56,124 bases of DNA from Clostridia bacterium (GCA_017631795.1 JAGBSO010000051.1:1-56124), one strand, 5' to 3'. Shown: positions 16,034 to 25,822, counted from the first letter of the stretch. Made by a program: numbers and translations. Notes: generated by a model not told the origin, from the letters alone.

Positions 16034-17923
16034 ATGTTAAAAATGCTGAAAATGCTCAAGCCTTACAGAGGAACATTGATTTTATCAATTTTCTTTTCAG
16101 CGGTTTATGCAGTGCTTGAGATTGCAATTCCAATATTTACAAAATATATACTCAGTGAAGGTATCATTTCAAAAGACATGGGAAATATCATTTATTACGG
16201 AGGTATAATGCTGTTGATGACTGTTATCGGCGGTGTTGTTTCCGTACTGAATACGTATTTTTCTACAAAGACATCTGTAAATTATGCAATGGGCATAAGA
16301 AATATTGTCTTTGAAAAGGTTGCACATCTTTCACAGTGCGATGTTGATAAAATCGGTGTTTCATCAATGCTGACACGAACAACAAACGATGTGCGTCAGG
16401 TGCATGATGTTATTCTTAACTCACTCAAATCAATTCTTCCGATTCCCATCATGCTCATCGGCGGTTTCTATATGGCTTATGCCACAAATCAGAAGCTTCT
16501 CAGACTTATTTTTATCATTATTCCGATACTTGCAGCGATTGCAATCTTTCTTCTTATTTTTATCATGCCGATGTTTTCAAAAGTTCAGAAACTTCTTGAT
16601 AAACTCAACTTTATTCTCAGAGGCAAAATAAGCGGAATAAGAGTTATAAGAGCATTCAATAAGACTGATTATGAAGATGAACGTTTTGATGAGAGTAACG
16701 CAAAGCTTACAAAAATCAGCCTTCGTGCAACAAGAATTCTCTCAAGCCTTCTTCCTGTGATAACGGTTGCGCTGTATTCACTCATCTGTTACATCATTTA
16801 CATGAGTGTTCTTGATGTAATGGAGCCGGGGCTCACACAGCAGCAGATGCTTGAAACTATTCCCAATATGTATATGTTCATAACATACTTTGCTCTTATT
16901 ATAGGTGCGTTAGGTGCAATTGTCGGCATTGTTGTAGGTATCCCCAGAGCTGCAGTCTCTGCAAGACGTATCAATGAAATTCTTGATTCTGTTCCTGAAA
17001 TTCAGGAATCAGAAAATCCTGAAAAGCCTGATGAAAATATCAAAGGTACTGTAGAGTTCAGAAACGTATCATTCCGTTATAAACCTGTTGATGATAATAA
17101 AAAGAAAAAATCATGGTTTGTACGTTGGCTTTCTTCTGACAGCAAAAAGGGTAAGAAAGACAAAAAGGACGAAAAGTTACAGCCTGTTGATTCTGAAGAC
17201 CAGAATGAGAAAAAAATTGACAAGGATGCCATTCAGGATATCAGTTTTGTTTCAGGTCCCGGTGAAGTCACTGCTATTATCGGTGTGACCGGATGCGGAA
17301 AATCAACAATTGCGAATCTTATTCCCAGACTTTATGATGTCAATGAAGGTCAGATTCTTACAAACGGTGTTGATATCAGAAATTTATCATTTGAAGATCT
17401 TCATTCAAGAATTGCATATGTTCCTCAGCAGAGTTATCTTTTCAGCGGTACTGTAAAGGAAAATATAAAATTCGGCAATCCGGATGCAACAGATGATGAA
17501 GTTTGGCGTGCAATTGAAATTGCGCAGGCAAAAGCATTTGTAAGCAGCATGGCAGACGGAATAGAAAGCTTTGTTTCTCAGGCAGGAAAAAACTATTCAG
17601 GCGGTCAGAAACAGCGTCTTGCAATTGCAAGAGCCATTGTCAAAAATGCAGAAATTTATATTTTCGATGATAGTTTTTCAGCCCTTGACCTTGCAACGGA
17701 TGCAAGACTGAGAGCTTCTCTCAGAGAAAATCTTCCGGATGCTAATATAATTATCGTTGCGCAGCGTGTGGGCACTGTTATCAATGCCGACAGAATTATT
17801 GTTATGGACGAAGGAAAAGCTGTCGGAATGGGCACTCATGAAGAACTGCTTAAAAACTGCGAAGTATATAAAAGCATTGTTGCTTCTCAGCTTTCAGATG
17901 ATGAGGAGGAGGCAGCAGTATGA
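16034..17923 (+). CDS. Heterodimeric ABC exporter half-transporter, degenerate-site subunit (pair 2)
   Basis: 629 aa. Six transmembrane helices are followed by an ATPase with Walker A GVTGCGKST, signature YSGGQ, Walker B IFDDSFSALD (aspartate for glutamate) and H-loop VAQRVGTV (glutamine for histidine). As in pair 1, this is the non-consensus half. A Lys/Asp-rich insertion of about 50 residues (roughly residues 354-400, beginning VDDNKKKKSWF) lies inside the ATPase domain, after the first beta strand (FRNVSFRYKP) and before the Walker A. It would protrude from the nucleotide-binding domain into the cytoplasm. It overlaps the partner gene by ATGA. Confidence 0.9.
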   Translation: MLKMLKMLKPYRGTLILSIFFSAVYAVLEIAIPIFTKYILSEGIISKDMGNIIYYGGIMLLMTVIGGVVSVLNTYFSTKTSVNYAMGIRNIVFEKVAHLSQCDVDKIGVSSMLTRTTNDVRQVHDVILNSLKSILPIPIMLIGGFYMAYATNQKLLRLIFIIIPILAAIAIFLLIFIMPMFSKVQKLLDKLNFILRGKISGIRVIRAFNKTDYEDERFDESNAKLTKISLRATRILSSLLPVITVALYSLICYIIYMSVLDVMEPGLTQQQMLETIPNMYMFITYFALIIGALGAIVGIVVGIPRAAVSARRINEILDSVPEIQESENPEKPDENIKGTVEFRNVSFRYKPVDDNKKKKSWFVRWLSSDSKKGKKDKKDEKLQPVDSEDQNEKKIDKDAIQDISFVSGPGEVTAIIGVTGCGKSTIANLIPRLYDVNEGQILTNGVDIRNLSFEDLHSRIAYVPQQSYLFSGTVKENIKFGNPDATDDEVWRAIEIAQAKAFVSSMADGIESFVSQAGKNYSGGQKQRLAIARAIVKNAEIYIFDDSFSALDLATDARLRASLRENLPDANIIIVAQRVGTVINADRIIVMDEGKAVGMGTHEELLKNCEVYKSIVASQLSDDEEEAAV

Positions 17924-19875
17924 GTAAAAATGATCTTAAATTCAAAGATATTTTCAAATCAGCAGACAGTCAGTCCGAAGACAGCTATTTTGAAAGCAAG
18001 TATTCATCATATAACAGCAAAAAAGATGAAGATAAAAAAGCTGCTGATGCAAAAGGTACTGCAGTAAGATTCTTCATGCTTTTGAAACCATATTGGTTTG
18101 GGGTAAGCATTGTATGTATATCTTCAATTGTATCAACACTTGCAGGTGTTGTTGCACCTGATTATCTTGCAGATATAATTGACAGTATTCAGCTTGCAAT
18201 AGAAAATTATGCAAACCACGGTGTTGCCATAAATTTCGGAAGTCTGTCTGACCCTGATTCTATAGTTTATCAGCTTGTAACATTAGGTGCTGTATACTTT
18301 ATGATCGGTTTTATGACATTTATACAGCAGTTTGTCGGTGCCGGTGTAACACAGAAACTTGTTTTTAAACTGAGACAGCAGGTTAATGTAAAACTTTCAA
18401 ATTTACCGCTCAGCTATTTTGATAAAAATACAAAAGGCGAAATTATCAGTAAAGTTGTAAATGATATTGATAATGTTTCACAGAATCTTCAGAACAGTTT
18501 CCTTACTGTGCTCACCGGTATAATTCAGGTTGTCGGTGCTCTTTATATGATGCTGAAAACAGGCAATTTTATAATGACATTTGCAGCTATCTTCCTTGTT
18601 CCTTTAAGCGGAACAATTGCATATAAAGTTGCAGTTGTGTCAAAAAAATGGTTTGCAAAATATTGGAAATCAATGGGTGCAATGAACGGTCATGCAGAGG
18701 AAATGTACTCAGGTCACAGTCTTGTTAAGATTTTTAATCATGAAAAGCAATCAATTGATGATTTTAAAATTATTAACAACAATCTCAGAAAAAACAGTTT
18801 TATTGCAAATATGATTGCAGGTATTCTTAATCCAGTTCTCACATTGTGTAAAAATGTCAACTATGTTTCTGTTTGCATAATCGGTGGTTGTTATTATATC
18901 GGCAGCTGGTTCAATACAGGCAGATTGATTGCAAATACATTGAGTCTCGGTTCAATTGAAGCATTTCTTTCTTATTCATCAATGTTCTCAACACCCATCA
19001 CAAATATTTCAAAAATGATAAACAGTATCCAGTCTTCGCTGGCATCTGCAGAAAGAGTTTTTGAACTTCTTGATGAAGAGGAACAGTCACCTGATAACAC
19101 TGAAAATGAACCTGACGGACTTTTTGCAGGAAATGTAGAGTTCAGAAATATTTCTTTCAGATACAAAGAAGATGTACCTCTTATCGAAGAATTTTCTCTT
19201 TCAGCACATCCCGGAAGTATTACCGCTATTGTTGGTCCCACCGGTGCGGGTAAAACCACAATTGTAAATCTTCTTATGCGTTTTTATGACATTCAGAGCG
19301 GTCAGATTCTTATTGACGGAACAGACATAATGACAATGTCAAGAAATGCACTCAGAGATAATTTCGGTATGGTGCTTCAGGACACATGGCTGTTTAAGGG
19401 GACAATAAAAGAAAATATCAGATACGGTGTGGATGATGCAACTGATGAACAGATTGAATCTGCGGCAAAGTCAGCAAATATCCATGATTATATCATGTCA
19501 CTTCCGAAAGGATATGACACTGAACTGACAGAAGACGGCACAAATATTTCTCAGGGACAGCGTCAGCTCATAACAATTGCAAGAGCTCTGCTTAAAGATC
19601 CTAAGATTCTGATTCTTGATGAAGCAACGTCTTCTGTCGATACAAGAACAGAATTGTTGATACAGGAAGCTATGCAGGAACTTATGAAAGGCAGAACAAG
19701 CTTTGTTATTGCTCACAGACTTTCAACAATCAAGAACGCAGATAACATTATCGTTATGCGTCACGGCTCAATTGTTGAACAGGGTACTCATAAGGAATTG
19801 CTTGATGCTGACGGTTTCTATGCAATGCTTCATTACAGCCAGTTTACAGGCGGAATTCCTGAAGATGTTGAGTAA
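17920..19875 (+). CDS. Heterodimeric ABC exporter half-transporter, catalytic subunit (pair 2)
   Basis: 651 aa. A charged cytoplasmic N-terminal extension (about 45 residues, rich in Ser, Asp, Lys) precedes six transmembrane helices. The ATPase has Walker A GPTGAGKTT, signature ISQGQ, Walker B LILDEATSSVD with catalytic glutamate, and H-loop VIAHRLSTI, all competent. It partners the preceding gene (ATGA overlap with a GGAGG site). The two pairs share the same arrangement, with the degenerate half first and the catalytic half second, which suggests an ancient tandem duplication of a pair. The substrate is not predictable. Confidence 0.9.
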   Translation: MSKNDLKFKDIFKSADSQSEDSYFESKYSSYNSKKDEDKKAADAKGTAVRFFMLLKPYWFGVSIVCISSIVSTLAGVVAPDYLADIIDSIQLAIENYANHGVAINFGSLSDPDSIVYQLVTLGAVYFMIGFMTFIQQFVGAGVTQKLVFKLRQQVNVKLSNLPLSYFDKNTKGEIISKVVNDIDNVSQNLQNSFLTVLTGIIQVVGALYMMLKTGNFIMTFAAIFLVPLSGTIAYKVAVVSKKWFAKYWKSMGAMNGHAEEMYSGHSLVKIFNHEKQSIDDFKIINNNLRKNSFIANMIAGILNPVLTLCKNVNYVSVCIIGGCYYIGSWFNTGRLIANTLSLGSIEAFLSYSSMFSTPITNISKMINSIQSSLASAERVFELLDEEEQSPDNTENEPDGLFAGNVEFRNISFRYKEDVPLIEEFSLSAHPGSITAIVGPTGAGKTTIVNLLMRFYDIQSGQILIDGTDIMTMSRNALRDNFGMVLQDTWLFKGTIKENIRYGVDDATDEQIESAAKSANIHDYIMSLPKGYDTELTEDGTNISQGQRQLITIARALLKDPKILILDEATSSVDTRTELLIQEAMQELMKGRTSFVIAHRLSTIKNADNIIVMRHGSIVEQGTHKELLDADGFYAMLHYSQFTGGIPEDVE

Positions 19876-19888
19876 CGGAGGATAAAAA

Positions 19889-20359
19889 ATGGCAATTGAA
19901 AGAGTAAGAGAATATTTTACTGAAAAAGGCGTTGCTGACAGAATTCTTGAATTTGATGTTTCAAGTGCAACAGTTGAACTTGCAGCACAGGCACTCGGTT
20001 GCGAAGGCAAAAGAATCGCAAAAACACTTTCATTTCATGTTGATGACAGGGTAGTGCTTATCGTTGCAGCAGGTGATGCTAAAATTGATAATCCTAAATA
20101 TAAAGCAGAGTTTCATGCAAAAGCAAAAATGCTTTCATATGATGAAGCAGAAACTCTTATCGGTCATGCAGTCGGCGGTGTTTGTCCTTTTGCTGTGAAT
20201 GACGGTGTGGAAGTTTATCTTGATGAATCTCTCAAACGTTTCGAAACTGTTTTTCCTGCCTGCGGAAGTTCAAACAGTGCTATTGAACTGACAATTCAGG
20301 AACTTGAATGGCTTTCAGGCTATTCAAAATGGATAGATGTTTGCAAGTTACCCGAATAA
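19889..20359 (+). CDS. YbaK/EbsC-family aminoacyl-tRNA deacylase
   Basis: 156 aa, full length for the YbaK/ProX editing fold. Family members hydrolyse mischarged tRNAs such as Cys-tRNA(Pro) or Ala-tRNA(Pro) in trans. The segment GKRIAKTLSFHVDDRVVLIV carries the conserved lysine, and GHAVGGVCPFAV and the GSSNSAIELT strand match the family. It lies 13 nt after the last exporter gene with a CGGAGG site, so it is co-transcribed, but a functional link with efflux is not obvious. Which tRNA it edits cannot be decided. Confidence 0.85.
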   Translation: MAIERVREYFTEKGVADRILEFDVSSATVELAAQALGCEGKRIAKTLSFHVDDRVVLIVAAGDAKIDNPKYKAEFHAKAKMLSYDEAETLIGHAVGGVCPFAVNDGVEVYLDESLKRFETVFPACGSSNSAIELTIQELEWLSGYSKWIDVCKLPE

Positions 20360-20388
20360 AAAACAGACAGCCTCGGCTGTCTGTTTTT
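20359..20388. terminator. Bidirectional terminator
   Basis: AAAAACAGACAGCC pairs perfectly with GGCTGTCTGTTTTT around a 2-nt centre. It lies between the convergent YbaK-type and GH29 genes and has A/T tracts on both sides. Confidence 0.9.
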
Positions 20389-21810
20389 TTATTTGTAGAG
20401 TCTTATTGATTTTATAATCGGATTCGATCTTGACTGAGTGATAACAATATCAATTTCGTCCGCATCAACACCTTCAGGAAAGCGGATGATTTTTCCCGAA
20501 CCGATAACAGTGCAGTCTTTGATTTTTTTACCGTCTGCATAAACAGAGAAAGATTCAACTCTTTGCGAATATCTGATATCTTCTTCAAGTACCATTGTTC
20601 TGAATTTTCCGTTTGGTCTTAGTTTTATACCTGCTTCGTTTTCCTGCATCATAAAGCTGTCTGTGCCGGGGATAAACTCTTCATCATCAGTTGTTGTCAA
20701 AGATAGGTCAAAGGGCATGTTTTCTTTGAAAGTATCTTCAATTATCTTTGTAAAGTCTTTGAGAATTTTTATTTCTCTGGGATTGATAAGACCGTTTTTA
20801 TCTGCGGGGACATTCAGCAGTAATGAAGCATTTCCGCCGACTGTATTGAAATAGATCCTTGCGAGCTCTTCTGCAGTCCTGCTGACAGACATATTGCGTT
20901 CGGCATAATATTTATCTTCCTGCCAGAACCAGCCGTAATTTATCGATACATCAGCTTCTGCGGGACACCAACGGATGTCTGCCATGTTGTGAAGTTTTTC
21001 TCTGCTGCCGAGATCTTGTTCAACTCTGTCAAAAAATGTAACACCAAGACCTTCAGTTTTCTGAGAGTTTGCAGCTACATCATCAATAGAGTCTTCAGTC
21101 CAGGGAATAACACTCCATTCTGCATTTCTGACTTTTCCGGCTTCATTTCCTATCCATCGAACATCAGGTCCGCAATTCGCAATTATTGCGTCAGGCTGAT
21201 ATTTTCTGATTGTTTCGTAATATCTGTTCCAGTCATAAATCTGCTTTTTGCCGTTTGCGCCTTCACCGCATGCACCGTCAAACCAGAAACAGAAAATTTC
21301 TCCGTAATTTGTGCAGAGTTCTGTGAGTTGGTTTACGAAATAACCGTTATATTCTTCAGTTCCGTATGTTGCTTCATGTCTGTCCCATGGTGAAAGATAA
21401 ATACCGAGCTTCATGCTGTGTTTTTTGCAGCTTTTTGCAAGTTCTTTAACAATATCTTTTTTGTATGGACTCTGCATTACAGAGTGATCGGTATATTTTG
21501 TGTCAAAAAGACAAAAACCATCATGATGTTTTGCAGTGAAAATAATTCCTTTTGAACCTGTTTTTTTCAGCATTCTGCACCATTGATCGGTATCAAGCAT
21601 TTTGGGGTTGAAAATTTTCGGATCTTCTGTACCGTCACCCCATTCACGGCCTGAAAAGGTGTTTACACCGAAATGAATGAAGTTGTAATATTTCATTTCA
21701 TTGAATTGCAGTTGTCTGGCAGATGGACGTGCTGATATATATTTTTTTACATTATCATAAAAAAGGGGTACACCGCCATTATCAGTACACCATGCGTGAC
21801 GTATTTTCAT
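20389..21810 (-). CDS. Alpha-L-fucosidase, GH29
   Basis: 473 aa. The GH29 barrel is recognisable from YYNFIHFGVNTFSGREWGDG (about 41-60), the TAKHHDGFCLF motif (92-102) and LGIYLSPWDRHE. WFDGACGEG places the likely nucleophile at D178. A short beta-rich C-terminal region follows the barrel. There is no signal peptide, so the enzyme probably acts in the cytoplasm on imported fucosylated oligosaccharides. It is monocistronic with an AGAGGTG site and a consensus promoter at 21836-21864. No fucose catabolic genes are nearby. Confidence 0.9.
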   Translation of the reverse strand: MKIRHAWCTDNGGVPLFYDNVKKYISARPSARQLQFNEMKYYNFIHFGVNTFSGREWGDGTEDPKIFNPKMLDTDQWCRMLKKTGSKGIIFTAKHHDGFCLFDTKYTDHSVMQSPYKKDIVKELAKSCKKHSMKLGIYLSPWDRHEATYGTEEYNGYFVNQLTELCTNYGEIFCFWFDGACGEGANGKKQIYDWNRYYETIRKYQPDAIIANCGPDVRWIGNEAGKVRNAEWSVIPWTEDSIDDVAANSQKTEGLGVTFFDRVEQDLGSREKLHNMADIRWCPAEADVSINYGWFWQEDKYYAERNMSVSRTAEELARIYFNTVGGNASLLLNVPADKNGLINPREIKILKDFTKIIEDTFKENMPFDLSLTTTDDEEFIPGTDSFMMQENEAGIKLRPNGKFRTMVLEEDIRYSQRVESFSVYADGKKIKDCTVIGSGKIIRFPEGVDADEIDIVITQSRSNPIIKSIRLYK

Positions 21811-21835
21811 AAGAACACCTCTTTCGTTTTTTTAT

Positions 21836-21864
21836 ATTATACATTTTACATTTGTATATTTCAA
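21836..21864 (-). promoter_or_regulatory. Promoter of the GH29 gene
   Basis: On the minus strand TTGAAA (21864-21859), a 17-nt spacer and TATAAT (21841-21836). Confidence 0.7.
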
Positions 21865-21958
21865 CACAATATTTAATGTTAATTTATACAATTGGTTATA
21901 AAATTATATAAGATATTGTATATAAATATTAATAAGTAATAAAAATGAAATATTAAGC

Positions 21959-21987
21959 TTGAAAAAAATGAAATAATCTAGTATAAT
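21959..21987 (+). promoter_or_regulatory. Promoter of the acyl-CoA ligase/acyltransferase/patatin cluster
   Basis: TTGAAA (21959-21964), a 17-nt spacer and TATAAT (21982-21987) lie about 45 nt before the start codon. Confidence 0.7.
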
Positions 21988-22034
21988 TTGATATATATGT
22001 TTTTTAACATGCTGTCAGGAAAAGGAGCAAATAA

Positions 22035-23732
22035 ATGAAAAAACACATTCTTGATATGACTCAGGTAAGTCATCCTTATCCGGAAACAACAATGTTCGGT
22101 GCTGTCAAAGCTGCAGCAGACCGTTTTCCAAAAGGTCCTGCACTTGATTTTATGGGAAAAATAACAACATACAGCACATTGATAAGAAAAATAGAACAGG
22201 CAGCAGAAGCTTTTTATAAAGCAGGTATCAGAAGAGATGATGTTGTAACTATCTGCACACCTAATATTCCTCAGGCAATAGTGTGTATTTATGCACTTAA
22301 CAGAATCGGTGCAATTTCAAGTGTTATTCATCCTCTTTCTTCTCAGAGCAATATTGCATATTACCTTGATTATTCCGAAAGCAAAATGGTTCTGACTCTT
22401 GATAATTTTTATGAAAAGGTCAAGGCTGCTGTAGCTGAAACCAAGAGAGATATCGGAATTATTGTTGCCAGGATTCAGGAAGAACTCAATCCTGTTCTTG
22501 CTGTAGGTTATACAATCAAATCCGGAAAAGCTTATATGAAATTTCCTGAAAAAGGACATGGTATACTCTGGAATGATTTTGTAAAAACCGGATGGGGAAT
22601 AAAGCTTCCTCCTGTCAGATACGATAAAGAAAAAACTGCGGTTATACTGTACAGCGGCGGTACAAGCGGAACTCCTAAGGGTATCTGCCTTTCTGATTTC
22701 GGTTTCAATGCGCTCGGTATGCAGGTTGGTGAAGTCTGCGGATGCAATCTTACTTGCGGTGCAAAATTCCTTTCTGTTATGCCGCTTTTTCATGGATTCG
22801 GTCTTGGTATCGGAATTCATACAATTCTTGAAAACGGCGCAGAATGTATTCTTATTCCTCAGTTTACAAAAGAAACTTATGCTCAGGCTGTTCTGAAGAA
22901 AAAGCCTAATCTTATTGCAGGTGTTCCGACTCTTTACGAGGCACTTCTTAATGTAGATATTTTCAAAGATGCTGATCTTTCTTTTCTTGCAGGTGTTTTC
23001 TGCGGAGGCGATGCTCTTCCGATAGATCTAAAAAAGCGATGTGATCAATTCTTTAAAGATCATAATGCAAATGTGCAGATCCGTGAAGGTTACGGTCTTA
23101 CAGAAACAGTTAATGCAGCATGTCTTACACCGATTGATACAGCAAAAGAAGGCAGTATCGGGTTGCCTCTGAGAGATATGGAGTTCAAGGTTGTTGAACC
23201 CGGAACATTCAATGAAAAACCTGCAGGTGAACTCGGTGAAATTATTATTTCCGGTCCTACTCTCATGTTGGGATATATGAAAAATGAAGAGGAAAATGAA
23301 AAGACTCTCCGATATGATAAAAACGGCACAAAATGGCTGTTTACAGGCGATCTGGGGTGTATAGACGAAGAAGGCTATGTGTATTATAAACAGCGAATCA
23401 AGAGAATGATTGTTTCCAGCGGTTATAACGTATACCCTGCACAGATTGAAAAAGTATTGGACAGACATCCTGATGTTGATTATTCATGCGCTATAGGTAT
23501 AAAAGATGCATATAAGATGCAGAAAGTAAGAGCTTATATTGTTCTCAAAAACGGTGTTCCCGAAACAACAGAAGAAAAAATGAAGATTCTGGAATACTGT
23601 AAAAAATATCTTGACGTTATTGAACGTCCCAGAGAAATTGTATTCAGAAAAGAACTTCCGAGAACACTTGTAGGTAAAGTTGCTTATCGTGTTCTTGAAG
23701 AAGAAGCTGCAGAGGAGGAAAATAACAAATGA
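22035..23732 (+). CDS. AMP-forming acyl-CoA synthetase
   Basis: 565 aa, an ANL-superfamily adenylating enzyme. It has the phosphate-binding loop LYSGGTSGTPKG, the GYGLTE motif, FTGDLG with the ribose-binding aspartate, and the C-terminal KRMIVSSGYNVYPAQIEK hinge. The catalytic lysine is likely in LVGKVAYR. It should convert a carboxylic acid, probably a medium or long-chain fatty acid, to its CoA thioester using ATP. It overlaps the acyltransferase by ATGA, so the product may feed phospholipid acylation. A paralogue lies at 36815-38476. There is no signal peptide. Confidence 0.9.
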   Translation: MKKHILDMTQVSHPYPETTMFGAVKAAADRFPKGPALDFMGKITTYSTLIRKIEQAAEAFYKAGIRRDDVVTICTPNIPQAIVCIYALNRIGAISSVIHPLSSQSNIAYYLDYSESKMVLTLDNFYEKVKAAVAETKRDIGIIVARIQEELNPVLAVGYTIKSGKAYMKFPEKGHGILWNDFVKTGWGIKLPPVRYDKEKTAVILYSGGTSGTPKGICLSDFGFNALGMQVGEVCGCNLTCGAKFLSVMPLFHGFGLGIGIHTILENGAECILIPQFTKETYAQAVLKKKPNLIAGVPTLYEALLNVDIFKDADLSFLAGVFCGGDALPIDLKKRCDQFFKDHNANVQIREGYGLTETVNAACLTPIDTAKEGSIGLPLRDMEFKVVEPGTFNEKPAGELGEIIISGPTLMLGYMKNEEENEKTLRYDKNGTKWLFTGDLGCIDEEGYVYYKQRIKRMIVSSGYNVYPAQIEKVLDRHPDVDYSCAIGIKDAYKMQKVRAYIVLKNGVPETTEEKMKILEYCKKYLDVIERPREIVFRKELPRTLVGKVAYRVLEEEAAEEENNK

Positions 23733-24934
23733 GCAGAAGCAGAAAAGAAATGAGAAAAGGGTATCTGCGTAACAGACTTTTTTCAATGGCAGTCATAAGA
23801 ACATTAGGCCCTATCGTATTCAAAAAGCTTAATGTTAAAATGGACTATTATAAGCCAAAGAACAAAACCTTTTTGCTTATTGCAAACCATACTGATGCCC
23901 TTGACCCCGGATTTATCGTCGGCGGTATGGACAGATATATCCGTTTCGTTGCAAGTGATCATGTTACAAGAGCGCCCTTGCTCGGACCTTTTGTAAAAAT
24001 TTTATGTGGTTGTATTGTTAAAAGAAGGGGCAATCCCCCTGAAGTGCTTATCAATGATATCATTGATTCTCTTAAAGCTGATGTTTCTGTCGGTCTTTTT
24101 GCAGAAGGAAGCACAAGTCTTAACGGTGAAACAGGCTACATGTCTGCAAATACCGGTAAACTTGTAAAAGATTCAGGTGCTGCACTTATCACATGGCGTT
24201 TTACAGGTGGTTATCTTCGTAGTCCCAGATGGGCAAACACAAATAAAAAAGGCCCCGTAAGAGGCGGTGTTGTCAATGAATATTCTCCTGAAGAATTGGC
24301 AAATATGACTGTTGAAGAAGTAAACGAAGTAATCCGTCGTGACACATATGTAAATGCGTTTGAAGTTCAGAGAGAAAAGAAAGACAAATACACAGGCGAA
24401 AATATGGCAGAATATCTTGAACGTATTCTTTATGTTTGTCCCAAATGTAAAGAAATCGGTGATCTTCACAGTAAAGGTGATTTCTTCAAGTGTCATTCAT
24501 GCGGATATAATGTGGAATATGGCACAGATGCATTCTTCCACAGTGAAGACAATGAAGTTATTTTTGATAACGTTCTTGACTGGGATAAGTGGCAGCGTAA
24601 GATATGGAAAGAAAAAGTTCTTGCTGCAAAAGACGGAGAACTAATTTTTGAAGATAAGGATCAGGTAATCCGTACAATTAAAGATGACCAGAAAATTCCT
24701 GTTTCTGAACATGCAACATTCCAGCTTTATAAAGATAAGTTTGTTATTATTACAGAAACAGAAACATATAATCTTCCTGTTGAAAGCCTCAACAGAGTCT
24801 GGATAGCTGCAAAGGATTCATTGATTGTTGTTAATGATGAACACTATTTTGATGTTGAAGGTGTGGAAGTAAAGAGAGCTGCAATAAAATATGTTGCAGC
24901 ATGGATGTATCTCAGAGGTAAAGATTTTGTTTAA
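23729..24934 (+). CDS. PlsC-like acyltransferase with an embedded zinc ribbon
   Basis: 401 aa. The first 200 residues are a lysophospholipid acyltransferase domain. ANHTDALDPG corresponds to the HX4D motif, FAEGST to the FPEGT block, and the basic N-terminus suggests membrane association. It then carries a four-cysteine ribbon (CPKCKEIGD and FKCHSCG, near residues 235-265) and a beta-rich C-terminal domain, so it is longer than the usual 200-260 aa PlsC. It should transfer acyl groups to lysophosphatidate or a related acceptor. ATGA overlap with the upstream ligase and 24 nt to the patatin gene indicate one operon. Confidence 0.85.
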   Translation: MSRSRKEMRKGYLRNRLFSMAVIRTLGPIVFKKLNVKMDYYKPKNKTFLLIANHTDALDPGFIVGGMDRYIRFVASDHVTRAPLLGPFVKILCGCIVKRRGNPPEVLINDIIDSLKADVSVGLFAEGSTSLNGETGYMSANTGKLVKDSGAALITWRFTGGYLRSPRWANTNKKGPVRGGVVNEYSPEELANMTVEEVNEVIRRDTYVNAFEVQREKKDKYTGENMAEYLERILYVCPKCKEIGDLHSKGDFFKCHSCGYNVEYGTDAFFHSEDNEVIFDNVLDWDKWQRKIWKEKVLAAKDGELIFEDKDQVIRTIKDDQKIPVSEHATFQLYKDKFVIITETETYNLPVESLNRVWIAAKDSLIVVNDEHYFDVEGVEVKRAAIKYVAAWMYLRGKDFV

Positions 24935-24958
24935 TAAGGCAATAGGGGGCAAATTGAT

Positions 24959-25822
24959 TTGACCGGTCTTATAGATGTCGGCGGCGGTATGAAATGTTCA
25001 TACTCTGCAGGACTTTATGACTATTTTATGGATAATGGTATAGAGTTTGACTATTACCTTGGTGTTTCGGCAGGCAGTATGAATCTGCTGTCATACATAG
25101 CGGGTGAAAGAGGCAGAAATATCAAAATTTACCGAAGCAGCGCTGAAGGAAATGAGTATCTCAGCATTTCAAACTTCATTCATTCCGGTGCATATATGAA
25201 TTATGAAAAAGTCAGCGAAGATTTTTATTCGGATCATGGAGCTGACCCGTTCGATTTTAAGACTTTTTTCAGTTCAGAAAAACCTTTTGTCGTTTGTGCA
25301 ACTGAAGCTGTTGATGCTGTAACAGAATATTTTGACCGTAGTTCTATGACAGACCGAAAAAGTGTTCTTGATATAATATGTGCATCTTGCTGCATACCTG
25401 TTGTCAGTAAAGCTGTGGAAATTAATGGCAAAGAGTATTTTGACGGCGGACTTGTTGATCCGATACCGTTTATGAAAGCTTTTGATGATGGTTGTGATAA
25501 AATTGTTGTCGTTTTATCTGCTCCTGCAGATCAGAAAAAAGAACATCTTCCCGGAATGAATATAATAGCTCCTGCTCTTTTAAGAGAATATCCTTTAATC
25601 GATGACATAATTGTTGACAGGCCGATTGTTTATAATTATCTTATCAGATGTTTAAGAAAATATGTGCAGCAGGGCAGAGCATTGTTGCTTTCACCGGAAG
25701 AAATTCCTGGTGCAACAGTGCTTGCCAAAGACCGTGAAGTTGTTGATAAACTTTATGATAATGGTTATCGTGACGGTCTTAAATATATAAACGAAATTAA
25801 ACGATTATTGGAAAAGAACTGA
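24959..25822 (+). CDS. Patatin-like phospholipase
   Basis: 287 aa. DVGGGMKCSYSAG (6-18) gives the oxyanion hole, GVSAGS (35-40) the nucleophile S37, and FDGGLVDP (161-168) the aspartate D162 of the Ser-Asp dyad. This is the bacterial patatin/RssA-YjjU type, a cytoplasmic lipid acyl hydrolase. The start is a TTG at 24959, 8 nt after an AGGGGGC site. No ATG is better placed. As the third gene of the operon it may release fatty acids that the ligase re-activates and the acyltransferase re-uses, forming a remodelling cycle (inference). Confidence 0.88.
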   Translation: MTGLIDVGGGMKCSYSAGLYDYFMDNGIEFDYYLGVSAGSMNLLSYIAGERGRNIKIYRSSAEGNEYLSISNFIHSGAYMNYEKVSEDFYSDHGADPFDFKTFFSSEKPFVVCATEAVDAVTEYFDRSSMTDRKSVLDIICASCCIPVVSKAVEINGKEYFDGGLVDPIPFMKAFDDGCDKIVVVLSAPADQKKEHLPGMNIIAPALLREYPLIDDIIVDRPIVYNYLIRCLRKYVQQGRALLLSPEEIPGATVLAKDREVVDKLYDNGYRDGLKYINEIKRLLEKN

